From Clostridium scatologenes (lineage in GTDB: Bacteria > Bacillota > Clostridia > Clostridiales > Clostridiaceae): a DNA stretch of 64,000 bases. Shown here piece by piece: positions 24,901 to 33,430 of this stretch (position 1 is its first letter; each line of letters begins with the position of its first letter). Made by a program: the position numbers and the translations under genes. Location: contig NZ_CP009933.1 in NCBI RefSeq assembly GCF_000968375.1, positions 2,728,001-2,792,000 on the forward strand, given 5' to 3'. The notes beneath the pieces are model-generated. The model saw nothing but the letters and a program-made list of their open reading frames with translations, was not told the DNA's origin and did not search any database.

Positions 24901-25398
24901 TTAAAAACCAAATTCTTTAGGTTCTAATTCTAAAGTTTCAACAAGTTCTTTTATTATAGCTTGTTCTTTTTCATTTACTGAACCATCTGATGCTGCAATT
25001 ATACTGCAGAAACGAACTACTTCTTTAGCTTCTCCTTTGGCATATCTTATTTTCAAAATTGTATCAATACACTCTTTCTTTCCTGTATTGTAATCAGCAA
25101 TAACAACTTCAGCATATTTATTAAATTCATCTAAAACTTCACTCATGCTGTATAAGCTCATTATAGTGCTTCCTTTTATAAACTCTGCCATCTTTTCTTT
25201 TTCTGCCAATTCTAATTTGCCATCAGCCGCTGCTATAAGTGCACAGCCTGCAAGAATTGCTTGCATAAAATCTTTATTTGTAACTTTCATAATGGATCCT
25301 TCTACATTTTTCTTTTGTTCCTTTAACTTATCAGATAACCAATCCACTGATTCTCCTAAATTTTTCTTTTGATCATTTAACCATTCTGCAAATCCCAT
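24901..25398 (-). CDS. TerB-like protein
   Basis: About 165 residues. A helical N terminus (EWLNDQKKNLGESVDWL) precedes a TerB-type helical domain with two acidic metal-site motifs, AAADGKLELAEKEKM (about 55-70) and AASDGSVNEKEQ (about 135-147). TerB domains occur in tellurite and chemical-stress (Ter) systems and in membrane-associated metal-binding complexes. The ATG at 25398 fits the AAAGGTG site better than the upstream GTG at 25413. It is the third gene of the operon beginning with the polyglutamate-papain protein. No other ter genes (terC, terD, terZ) are present in the window. Confidence 0.8.
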   Translation of the reverse strand: MGFAEWLNDQKKNLGESVDWLSDKLKEQKKNVEGSIMKVTNKDFMQAILAGCALIAAADGKLELAEKEKMAEFIKGSTIMSLYSMSEVLDEFNKYAEVVIADYNTGKKECIDTILKIRYAKGEAKEVVRFCSIIAASDGSVNEKEQAIIKELVETLELEPKEFGF

Positions 25399-25451
25399 AA
25401 TAAAAAACATCACCTTTCAAATTTTTTATATAAATTATATAATTATCAATA

Positions 25452-25667
25452 TTATTCTTCTTGTGCTGCTAAAAGAACAATTGCTTCTGCTATTTTAGCA
25501 TATTTAAATTTAGCAAGATCTCCAATTGTCTTTATCTTAAATTTTTCTTCCAAAACTTTTCCACCTTCCGCACTGATTCCTTCTAGTGCACTTACTGGTG
25601 CATCTACTAGTTCTTTAAAAGATTTTCCTTCATAAGCCTTGTCTAAACTTTTATTAATATTCATCAT
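25452..25667 (-). CDS. Small helix-hairpin-helix-like protein, 71 aa
   Basis: I do not recognise a named family. The stretch VSALEGISAEGGKVLEEKFKIKTIGDLAKFKYAKIAEAI resembles one helix-hairpin-helix motif (LEGIS, GGKVLEEKF, TIGDLAKF), as in DNA-binding or scaffold proteins. GGAGGG precedes the ATG. It is encoded between the polyE-papain gene (40 nt gap) and the TerB-like gene and should be cotranscribed with both. Small size and position make it a candidate partner or substrate of the papain-like protein. Confidence 0.7.
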   Translation of the reverse strand: MMNINKSLDKAYEGKSFKELVDAPVSALEGISAEGGKVLEEKFKIKTIGDLAKFKYAKIAEAIVLLAAQEE

Positions 25668-25707
25668 TTTGTCCCTCCATTTTTTAATTATATTATTATT
25701 TTTTATA

Positions 25708-27465
25708 TTATCTCTTTCTTATTTTTCTTCTTCTACCATAATCTTCATCATCTTCATTGAATTCATCATCTTCATCGTCTATCTTTCTTCTTTTTTTACC
25801 ATTATCTTCATTATTTGCTTTTTTTCTTTTTTTACCATTGCCTTCATTATCTTCATTGTCTTCGTCATCTACTTTATTTCCCTTATTTCCCTTATTTCCC
25901 TTATTTCCCTTATTTCCCTTAATTAATACTGCTGAAAGATCTGGTTCTGATTCAGCAAGAACATTCTTTGGAATATAACAATATCCGTTATCACCCCATT
26001 CTGTTCCCCATGAGTTTTTAATTATATAATAATTTCCAATATATCCCACAATCAGCATAGCATGTCTACCATGCTGACCACTTGGTGCTTCAGCTGCATT
26101 CATAACTCCATCTCTACCCATTTCACTAAAGGCTTTTCCAGTATTCATTCCAACATGAACAAATCCACCTGCACTGAGTATCTTTTTTACATCTTCTAGT
26201 TCTATAGATTCAATTTCTACATTTTCAACACAATAATTTCCAGCATCATCTTCCATATCTTCTATCTCAACTTCTGGCTCTTCAGCATCATTAGGCCATA
26301 ATTCTTCTCTACATGTTCCTGCACTCATAATTTCAATACCTGGCTCTGGTCCTCCCATTGTTCCTTCTCCACCAGAATATGCATATTCGAAATCCTGCAT
26401 ATCTCCTTGAAGATTTTGAAAACTCAGCATTGTATAACTGCAGGCAAGAGGTGGTATTTCTTCGCCTTTCATTTTTAAAGCCATTTCTATAGCATGAGTC
26501 CATGCAAAAGCAGAACATCTGCTTGTTTGTCCTTGATCACCTACTGGTGAACAGTATTTTCTTAAGTCTACTGTGTCCTTTGAATCTATATTTGAAACAG
26601 ACCCTGCTAATTTTTTCTTAGAGGATTTTTGGGATATTGGGGATTTTCGGGACTTTCCTGCTTTTTTACTCGCACTTTTCTTTACTGGAACAGCTGTATG
26701 CAATTTGCTTAAATCTGCATCTGGATGTAATTTTTTAATAGTTGAAAGTTCTTCCATTGACACAAAACCTCTTGGAACAACAGTGTCATCTAAGTTATAG
26801 AATTGAACTACATCAGATATTCCTTCTATTTCATCTTCTAATTCACTTAAATATTGTTCATTGTCCTCACAAAGTTCATATCCATCATCCATATACTGCT
26901 GTTCTGCAGTATCTCCAAAATATTCTCCATCTCCAAAGAATGCTTGTGCTGAACTTTCATAGTCTTCTGGTGTCCAATCACCTTCATCTTCTTCAAAGTC
27001 TCCATCTTCAGCATCAGGATATTCACTTCTATCTCCAAATACATCATCATCAAGCTCTAGAGAAAATTCTTCATCCTCTTCTTCGCCTTCATATTCCTCT
27101 TCTTCTCCGTCTTCTTCCTCTTCATATTCCTCTTCTTCGCCTTCTTCTCCGTCCTCTTCCTCTTCGTATTCCTCTTCTTCGCCTTCTTCTCCGTCCTCTT
27201 CCTCTTCGTATTCCTCTTCTTCGCCTTCTTCTCCTTCTTCTTCTTCTTCGTATTCCTCTTCTTCAGCTTCTTCTTCGTATTCTTCTTCCTCGCCGCCTTC
27301 TTCAACCTCTTCTTCTTCGTATTCCTCTTCTTCAGCTTCTTCTTCGTATTCTTCTTCTTCGCCGCCTTCTTCAACCTCTTCTTCTTCGTATTCTTCTTCT
27401 CCGCCGCTTTCTTCTTCTCCACCACCTTCTTCTTCTACATATTCATCATCATCATCATAATTCAT
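25708..27465 (-). CDS. Papain-like (C1A) cysteine peptidase with polyglutamate N-terminal domain
   Basis: 585 residues without a signal peptide. Residues 11-137 are almost only Glu with regularly spaced Tyr and Gly, encoded by internal DNA repeats. Residues 138-250 are acidic, and 260-285 are Lys/Ser-rich. A C1A fold covers about 298-515. Catalytic residues appear complete: Gln311 (GDQGQ), Cys317 (SRCSAFAW), His468 (GRHAMLIVGY) and Asn484 (KNSWGTEWG). After the domain come five GNK repeats (9-bp DNA repeat) and a mixed acidic/basic tail ending RRRKIRKR. GGAGA precedes the ATG. It is first in an operon with a small HhH-like and a TerB-like gene, behind a LytTR cassette. A cytoplasmic location is inferred from the missing signal peptide; the substrate is unknown. 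Confidence 0.88.
   Translation of the reverse strand: MNYDDDDEYVEEEGGGEEESGGEEEYEEEEVEEGGEEEEYEEEAEEEEYEEEEVEEGGEEEEYEEEAEEEEYEEEEEGEEGEEEEYEEEEDGEEGEEEEYEEEEDGEEGEEEEYEEEEDGEEEEYEGEEEDEEFSLELDDDVFGDRSEYPDAEDGDFEEDEGDWTPEDYESSAQAFFGDGEYFGDTAEQQYMDDGYELCEDNEQYLSELEDEIEGISDVVQFYNLDDTVVPRGFVSMEELSTIKKLHPDADLSKLHTAVPVKKSASKKAGKSRKSPISQKSSKKKLAGSVSNIDSKDTVDLRKYCSPVGDQGQTSRCSAFAWTHAIEMALKMKGEEIPPLACSYTMLSFQNLQGDMQDFEYAYSGGEGTMGGPEPGIEIMSAGTCREELWPNDAEEPEVEIEDMEDDAGNYCVENVEIESIELEDVKKILSAGGFVHVGMNTGKAFSEMGRDGVMNAAEAPSGQHGRHAMLIVGYIGNYYIIKNSWGTEWGDNGYCYIPKNVLAESEPDLSAVLIKGNKGNKGNKGNKGNKVDDEDNEDNEGNGKKRKKANNEDNGKKRRKIDDEDDEFNEDDEDYGRRRKIRKR
25874..25918. repeat. Five tandem 9-bp repeats in the peptidase gene
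   Basis: TTATTTCCC is repeated five times without change. On the coding strand it encodes repeated Gly-Asn-Lys. Copy-number change would keep the frame. Confidence 0.85.
27060..27440. repeat. Nested in-frame tandem repeats coding the polyglutamate region
   Basis: Units of about 36-39 bp (CCTTCTTCTCCGTCCTCTTC and following) recur three times around 27110-27235. A unit of about 69 bp recurs twice around 27259-27395. All are built from GAA/GAG codons and multiples of three, so length changes would stay in frame. Confidence 0.8.
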
Positions 27466-27631
27466 TAGCTATCTCTCCTTTTTTTTAATTATTTTAGTCA
27501 TTTTTGAAATTTAACAAACCTTTATTTGGACCTAACTTTTCAGCATTAAGATTTTATATTTTCCTCCTTAGTGAAATAATATATCTCAAAAGGAATGGAG
27601 TTAACATATTTTGTTTTAGAATTATTTTTTA

Positions 27632-27652
27632 TCATAATATTGTTATCTTCAT
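27632..27652 (-). pseudogene. Relic of response-regulator start in the papain-operon leader
   Basis: GGTATTAATTTATGAAGATA then ACAATATTATGATAAAA aligns with the regulator start region (GGTGTTAATTTATGAAGATA then GCAATATTTGATGATGATAAAA). The vestigial frame stops after six codons. It lies 44 nt below the -10, as at the regulator gene (43 nt). Confidence 0.7.
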
Positions 27653-27695
27653 AAATTAATACCATCCTTTTCTAGTACTTTTATTTACTTTTTTT

Positions 27696-27763
27696 ATTAT
27701 GTCAAATATGATTTTCAAAAACAATATAAAAGTGATAGAACGGATTTGCAGAGGGCAGAACGG
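27696..27763 (-). promoter_or_regulatory. LytTR-type promoter cassette, polyE-papain operon
   Basis: Leftward: CCGTTCT (27757-27763), CCGTTCT (27737-27743), period 20 bp, CATAAT (27696-27701) 30 nt further. The leader to the ATG at 27465 is about 225 nt. Confidence 0.72.
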
Positions 27764-27857
27764 ATTACTAATCACATTTTCTTAAGAGAGAATGCCAAAT
27801 GATTCTCAAATTCATGTAAAGTTTGCTTATAAGAAATCCTATTCTTCATATAAAATA

Positions 27858-27896
27858 AAAATCTACTAAAAACTCACAATTAGTTTTTAGTAGACT
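27858..27896. terminator. Hairpin terminator after the GGDEF/HD-GYP gene
   Basis: AAATCTACTAAAAACT pairs with the following AGTTTTTAGTAGACTT, a near copy of the hairpin at 7565-7603. Confidence 0.75.
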
Positions 27897-27902
27897 TCTT
27901 AC

Positions 27903-30455
27903 TTACACATAAGGTTTATCTAATACTTTTTCAATAAATATGCTTATAAGCTTCGGATCAAATTGGATACCTGCATTTACTTTTAATTCTTTTATAGCAA
28001 CTTCTTCTGGCAGAGCACTTCTATAACTTCTTTCACTTATCATGGCATCATAAGAATCTGCTATGGTTATAATTCTTGATTGAAGCGGTATTTCCTCTCC
28101 CTTTAATCCCTTTGGATATCCTCTTCCATCCCATCTTTCATGGTGAGCTAGTACATATTCAGCCATTTCTGCCATATCATTTACTGTATTAAGTATTCTG
28201 TATCCTATTTCAGGATGCTTTTCTATTTCTCGTCTTTCTTCAACTGTTAATCTTCCTGGTTTGTTCAATATATTTTCCTCTATAGCTATTTTACCTATAT
28301 CATGCAGCAATCCAACAGTTTTAAGTTCTTTAATTTCATCTTCAGGCAACCCAAGGACTTTCCCCATATTCTCACATAACGTAGAAACCCTATGAGAATG
28401 CTGTTCTTCCCTTTTATTTTTCTCATGAAGGGTAGTAATTATAGCACTTACAGTTTTTCCTCTCATACTTGGACTATCAAAAAGCTTTTTCTTGTACATA
28501 TAATCTTCAGCTTTCTTTAAAATTTCTGATATATCTATACTCATATTTTTCTTGATTTCATAACCAAAAGAAATAGATATATCAACAGCACCTATTTTTT
28601 CCTTTGAGGCCATACTTTTAATACGTTTAATAACTTGCTCTGTTCCATGCTCATCTGTATTAGGCATCAAAATTACAAACTCATCTCCTCCAAGCCTGGC
28701 AATAACATCACTAGATCTACAACCATTAGTTAAAACCTTAGAAACTTTTTTAAGTAATTCATCCCCTACACCATGTCCTAAAGAATCATTTACAAGCTTT
28801 AATCCATTAACATCTGCCATAATGATAGTTAATGGTAAATTTTCCTCCTTATCTAACCTTTTTAATTCTTGTTCAAAAAATCTTCTATTATAAAGGCCAG
28901 TTAATTGATCATGATAACTTAAATACTCCAATTTAAGCTCCATTTGTTTTCTGTCATTAATATCTCTCCATAATGAATGAAAAACTTCTTTTCCATTAAG
29001 AAAAATAGTTGTTAGCATTACCTCTACTGGTAATAAAGTTCCATCAACTTTTTTGTACCACCATTCAAACTTACACTTCCCAATTTCCATAGTTCTTTTT
29101 CGCATTTTAAAAGACTTTAACTTAGAATTTTCTCCATCGGGCTGCTTTTCTGGATAAAATTCAGCTGGAGATTTGCCAATTATAAATTTCTTTGATTCAT
29201 ATCCTAAGGCTTTAACCATAGCTATATTACAATCCAATATTTTATCATCTGAAATTATAATTATTGCATCTGATGAATTTTCAAAAAGATTTCTGAACGT
29301 ATTTTCACTTGATTTAACAGCCTCTTCTGCTTTTTTTCTTTCAGTAATATCTGTAACAATTACTGCAAGCTGCATTTTTTGAGGTATGTATACTATTATT
29401 TCATGGCATTTACCCTTGTCATGTAAATAACTTTCATAACATACAGGTTTTCCTGTTTTCACAACTTGTTGAAACTTTTCAATTGAATCCTTATACATAT
29501 TAGGAAATATTTCATAAATGGGTTTTCCTAATATATCTTTATTTTTTAATCCTATTAATTTTTCATGGCTAGGATTTGCTTCCAAAAACCTATAATTTAT
29601 AATTTTTTCTTCTTCCTCTGTAGTTGCTTCATAGATTGCTAATCCTTGTTGCATTTCATTCACAAGAGCCTTGTACTTTTCTTCACTTATTTTTAGCTCC
29701 AATTCATTCTGTTTTTCAATAGTCACATTTCTCGATATGGCTATTACTTCTTTTTCATTGTTTTTTACAATTCTAAACTCAAAAAAATATTCCTTGTTAA
29801 GCATTTCCATCTTATAATCAATCTTTTCCATTCCTCCATGACTAAGTACAGATTTAATTTTTTCATAAGCTATCTTTGCTGTTTCAAAAGGTAGAACTTC
29901 CGAAATATTTTTTCCAACAAAATCTTCCTTTGGCATTAGTATAATTTTTTCATCATCTGCTATACAATCTGTAAAATACCCATCACTATCAATAATAAAC
30001 AAAGAATCTGGCATTGCTTTAACAATAGTTTTATTTTTTTCTTCGCTTTTGCTTAATTTTTTCTCACTTTCTATAAGTTGATCATATTGAGCTGTTAGTT
30101 CCTCTTGAAATGCTGTTAATTGCTGTATATAAGCTTCAAGTTCCTCATTAGCTGTTGATAATTCTCTATAGCTTTTATTAAGTTTATTTTCTGTTAAGTA
30201 AACTTTTTTGAAAAATTTATTTAACAGAAAATAAATAATAATTGTATTAATAATAACATGCAACCAACCTTTAGACATACTTAAAATCAATAACATATCA
30301 TTATCTTTAACAATTTCATATATGATTTTATCTGAAAAATAAATCCATAGAAATCCTAAAATAAAATATATTAAACATATTTTAAGGCACTCATACGTAT
30401 ATTTTCCAATATTTTGAGAAATCGAGTAGATTTTTTTTCTTAGCCCTTGAAACAT
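27903..30455 (-). CDS. PAS-GGDEF-HD-GYP signalling protein
   Basis: 850 residues. Two membrane helices (about 20-75), a coiled coil (about 85-135), three PAS domains (about 140-510), a GGDEF domain with intact RLGGDEF and an HD-GYP domain with HDIGK and HHERWDGRGYP. GGDEF domains make cyclic di-GMP and HD-GYP domains hydrolyse it (some act on cGAMP), so the protein can in principle do both. GGAGGGG precedes the ATG. It stands alone, with no LytTR cassette upstream. The PAS ligand or redox signal cannot be read from sequence. Domain call very secure. Confidence 0.93.
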   Translation of the reverse strand: MFQGLRKKIYSISQNIGKYTYECLKICLIYFILGFLWIYFSDKIIYEIVKDNDMLLILSMSKGWLHVIINTIIIYFLLNKFFKKVYLTENKLNKSYRELSTANEELEAYIQQLTAFQEELTAQYDQLIESEKKLSKSEEKNKTIVKAMPDSLFIIDSDGYFTDCIADDEKIILMPKEDFVGKNISEVLPFETAKIAYEKIKSVLSHGGMEKIDYKMEMLNKEYFFEFRIVKNNEKEVIAISRNVTIEKQNELELKISEEKYKALVNEMQQGLAIYEATTEEEEKIINYRFLEANPSHEKLIGLKNKDILGKPIYEIFPNMYKDSIEKFQQVVKTGKPVCYESYLHDKGKCHEIIVYIPQKMQLAVIVTDITERKKAEEAVKSSENTFRNLFENSSDAIIIISDDKILDCNIAMVKALGYESKKFIIGKSPAEFYPEKQPDGENSKLKSFKMRKRTMEIGKCKFEWWYKKVDGTLLPVEVMLTTIFLNGKEVFHSLWRDINDRKQMELKLEYLSYHDQLTGLYNRRFFEQELKRLDKEENLPLTIIMADVNGLKLVNDSLGHGVGDELLKKVSKVLTNGCRSSDVIARLGGDEFVILMPNTDEHGTEQVIKRIKSMASKEKIGAVDISISFGYEIKKNMSIDISEILKKAEDYMYKKKLFDSPSMRGKTVSAIITTLHEKNKREEQHSHRVSTLCENMGKVLGLPEDEIKELKTVGLLHDIGKIAIEENILNKPGRLTVEERREIEKHPEIGYRILNTVNDMAEMAEYVLAHHERWDGRGYPKGLKGEEIPLQSRIITIADSYDAMISERSYRSALPEEVAIKELKVNAGIQFDPKLISIFIEKVLDKPYV

Positions 30456-30814
30456 AATACCCCTCCATTTAAATTAGACTCTGCTCAACTTATTTACAAT
30501 TCAATATTTATAATTCTATTGCCACACTTTACTATAAAAATATATACTTATGCATTTTTCAACAAATAAATTATTATAATCCACTCTTTCAACATAAATA
30601 CCTTATATGTATATTTTATATTAATTTTAATAAAATTCAATAAGAATTGTTTATAGTTATAGATATTCATTTATACTAATTTTTCATATTTAATTTTATA
30701 GCTTTATTATCCTCATACTTATGTAAAGATTTATACACAAAAATAGACGTGATAAAAAACACGTCTATTTTTATAGTAATTTTCTCTAAAATTCTTCATA
30801 AAATATACTAATCT
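30456..30814. other. Intergenic region
   Basis: 359 nt of AT-rich DNA between two leftward genes. It contains the terminator at 30739-30772 and, toward 30455, the promoter region of the GGDEF gene with no clear consensus promoter. Confidence 0.5.
30739..30772. terminator. Bidirectional hairpin terminator after the glycosyltransferase gene
   Basis: AAAAATAGACGTG pairs exactly with CACGTCTATTTTT around an ATAAAAAA loop. Confidence 0.85.
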
Positions 30815-31834
30815 CTAATTAAATTTATACTTCCTGCTAGTTAAATAATATGCATATTTAGTTATTTTTCTTCCAAGATTGCCCCAGAGATTAGATACTA
30901 TACCAAAAAGACGATATCTCATGCGCAAATACACCTTTTCATCCACGTTTTTTAAGTATAGCCATAGTTCTTTTTTCTTTTGAAGATTTTCTTCAGTTCC
31001 AGACACCACAAGAAGTACTGATGAAATAGTCATCATCATAGAAAGATAGTTTTTCATGTAGTCATCCAGACGTTTATTAGGTATTGTGCCAATAGTGCAA
31101 TAGAAATCAATCATTAACTTAGTCACACGAATCTGCTGATCTATTCTCTTTATCATAATTTTCTCATTGACAGACTGATCTTCTCTTCCAATAAAGTATC
31201 TATATAAATCAATATTCATATAGTAAATAGTCTTAATATATGGTAGTGGCTGATAAACAAATAGATTGTCCACATAAAACGTATGTTTTGGGAGTACAAG
31301 TCCACATTCATGTAAAAGCTCTGTATTATAAATTACAGAATGCATAAGAATATACTGTGACATCTTAAATTTACCGACATCACTCCATCCAAACACTCTA
31401 TTTTCTGGCATAACATTTTTATATCTTACAACATGACTAGTATTATCTACTGAATGCTCATAAACATAATTGCAAATCATCATATCCAGTACTTTTCCCT
31501 GTTCATGAAGCTCTTTAAGTACAGATATCACTTTCAACATTCCAGGTACATCAAGCCAATCATCAGAATCTACAACCTTAAAGTATAAACCAGAAGCATT
31601 TTTTATACCAGTGTTTACAGCTTCACCATGGCCTCCATTTTCCTGATGTATTGCTTTAACTATACTAGGATACTTTGAAGCATAATTATCAGCAATTATA
31701 GCGGTTCCATCGGAAGAACCATCATCAACAAGTATTATTTCTACATCTTCTCCACCTGGAAGCAAAGTTTCTATACAATGCTCCATATAAGCCTCTGAAT
31801 TATAGCATGGAACTGTAAATGTTATTATCTTCAT
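30815..31834 (-). CDS. Family 2 glycosyltransferase
   Basis: 339 residues, GT-A fold. Motifs: FTVPCYNSEAYM, ILVDDGSSDGT, and DSDDW as the metal-binding DxD. No membrane segment. The ATG overlaps the glf stop by 4 nt, and GAAAGGAAAC precedes it, so it is cotranscribed with and translationally coupled to glf. That linkage suggests it transfers galactofuranose (or another sugar) to a cell-wall or exopolysaccharide, but the acceptor is unknown. Confidence 0.88.
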   Translation of the reverse strand: MKIITFTVPCYNSEAYMEHCIETLLPGGEDVEIILVDDGSSDGTAIIADNYASKYPSIVKAIHQENGGHGEAVNTGIKNASGLYFKVVDSDDWLDVPGMLKVISVLKELHEQGKVLDMMICNYVYEHSVDNTSHVVRYKNVMPENRVFGWSDVGKFKMSQYILMHSVIYNTELLHECGLVLPKHTFYVDNLFVYQPLPYIKTIYYMNIDLYRYFIGREDQSVNEKIMIKRIDQQIRVTKLMIDFYCTIGTIPNKRLDDYMKNYLSMMMTISSVLLVVSGTEENLQKKKELWLYLKNVDEKVYLRMRYRLFGIVSNLWGNLGRKITKYAYYLTSRKYKFN

Positions 31835-33009
31835 TGATCGTTTCCTTTCTCATCACAAATAATTTTATCAGCTAAAATTAATGCTCTTTCAATTATTGCA
31901 TCCATATTATAGTATTTATATTCTGCTAATCTACCAAGTAAATGAAAATTAGGAAATTTTTTAGTAAGTTGCTCATATTTTTTATAAAGTTCCGAATTCT
32001 CCTCATTTAAGATAGCATAATAAGGTATTTCAGTTTCACTTCCTGTATATGCCTTTGGATATTCTTTCATAATAGTAGTTTTCCCACAAATATTCTGACC
32101 TGTTAAATGCTTAAACTCAGTAATTCTTGTAAATGACTCATCAACAGTATAGTTTACTGTACCTTTTGGTTGGTACCAAGTCATATCATGTGTTTCAAAT
32201 AAAAAGTCTAATGTTCGATAAGGTAATCGTCCAAATTTACAATTAAAAAACTCATCCAAAGCACCAGTATATATTATAGTCCCATTAAAAGGCTTGCCTT
32301 CAAAAAACATAATATTTTCATTTATTTTAAAAAGTTCATTTGCATCTGTATTAACTCTTAAATGTATATTAGGGTTATCCAACAACTTCTCAAAAAGAGA
32401 AGTATATCCATCAGATGGCATTCCTTGATATACATCTTGAAAATATCTATTATCTTCCGAAATTAATACAGGAACTCTTGCTATAACAGATGGATCTATA
32501 TTTTCAGGAGTAACCCCCCATTGCTTTTGAGTATAATACAAAAATACATTATTATAAACAAAATTAGCTAATTCTTGAAGATCAGGGTCTGTCTCACTAC
32601 GAAGCTGTGCAATCGTTAATCTCTTATCTATACCATAAACAGAAACAAGCTTTTTTTTCAACATTTCTGCTTTTTCAGTATTAAAGGTTATATTAAGAGA
32701 ATTTAGATTAAATGGTACTGGTATTAATTTCCCGTGAAGATTTGCTAAGACCTCATGTGAATAATTTCTCCACTCTGTAAATCGTGAAATATAATCATGC
32801 ACCATTTTACTATTAGTATGAAATATATGAGGTCCATATTTATGAACTAATATTCCATCATCATTAAAAAAGTCATAAGCATTACCACCTATATGACTAC
32901 GTTTTTCTATAATTAATACTTTCTTGCCTGCCCGTTCTGCTAATTCACGAGATATCACTGCCCCCGCAAATCCACAACCTACTATCAGACAATCATATGC
33001 GTTATTCAT
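31831..33009 (-). CDS. glf: UDP-galactopyranose mutase
   Basis: 392 residues, normal for the bacterial enzyme. N-terminal FAD-binding motif VGCGFAGAVISRELAE followed by IEKRSHIGGNAYD; further family motifs are HKYGPHIFHTN, YTQKQWG and GRLAEYKYYNMD. It converts UDP-galactopyranose to UDP-galactofuranose with reduced FAD. GGAGG precedes the ATG. It is coupled to the glycosyltransferase downstream. A consensus-like promoter lies about 105 nt upstream (33113-33141). Confidence 0.95.
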   Translation of the reverse strand: MNNAYDCLIVGCGFAGAVISRELAERAGKKVLIIEKRSHIGGNAYDFFNDDGILVHKYGPHIFHTNSKMVHDYISRFTEWRNYSHEVLANLHGKLIPVPFNLNSLNITFNTEKAEMLKKKLVSVYGIDKRLTIAQLRSETDPDLQELANFVYNNVFLYYTQKQWGVTPENIDPSVIARVPVLISEDNRYFQDVYQGMPSDGYTSLFEKLLDNPNIHLRVNTDANELFKINENIMFFEGKPFNGTIIYTGALDEFFNCKFGRLPYRTLDFLFETHDMTWYQPKGTVNYTVDESFTRITEFKHLTGQNICGKTTIMKEYPKAYTGSETEIPYYAILNEENSELYKKYEQLTKKFPNFHLLGRLAEYKYYNMDAIIERALILADKIICDEKGNDQ

Positions 33010-33112
33010 TAGTTAATATTTCCTCCATTCATCGGATATTATGTCTTATATAAAAAGTTATACACTTTATTTTATCATAAATAATTACTATATAAAATGT
33101 CACTTATTTTTT

Positions 33113-33141
33113 ATGATAATCTTTGTTTATATCATTGTCAA
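33113..33141 (-). promoter_or_regulatory. Sigma-A promoter of glf
   Basis: On the minus strand TTGACA (33136-33141), 17-nt spacer, TATCAT (33113-33118). The rest of the 421-nt gap 33010-33430 shows no gene. Confidence 0.6.
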
Positions 33142-33430
33142 TAATGTATCGAACACGTTTAACAAATGTAATAAAAATGTAACAAAATACACAATATAAA
33201 CCTTTGATAAAAGAAATAGTATTTTAATTTAATAAATAATTAGAATGTGTTGATTTTTGTCGATATGTAATTTATTATATTGTATATGAGACAATTTCAA
33301 GAAAAATAACCAAAATTAAAATTAAGTGAATTTTCAAAAATCATTCTTTCTTTACTTATATGTTAATGAAAATTTATTTATATCAGCTAATAATTACTTT
33401 TTAAAACTATAATGGAAAAGGAGCACTAAA

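Noticed and set aside
25874..25918. Short direct repeats considered as a CRISPR-like array
   Set aside because: The 9-bp units are contiguous without spacers and lie inside a coding frame (Gly-Asn-Lys repeats).
27057..27425. 122-codon Lys-rich frame inside the polyE gene
   Set aside because: Same strand, shifted frame of the same repeats; no independent start signal.
26742..27488. 248-codon rightward frame rich in Leu and His
   Set aside because: It is the complement of the polyglutamate-coding repeats; GAA/GAG repeats open antisense frames automatically and there is no ribosome binding site.
33259..33266. Possible sigma-D -10 element (GTCGATAT) before the MCP gene
   Set aside because: No TAAA -35 element at the required 15-16 nt distance.
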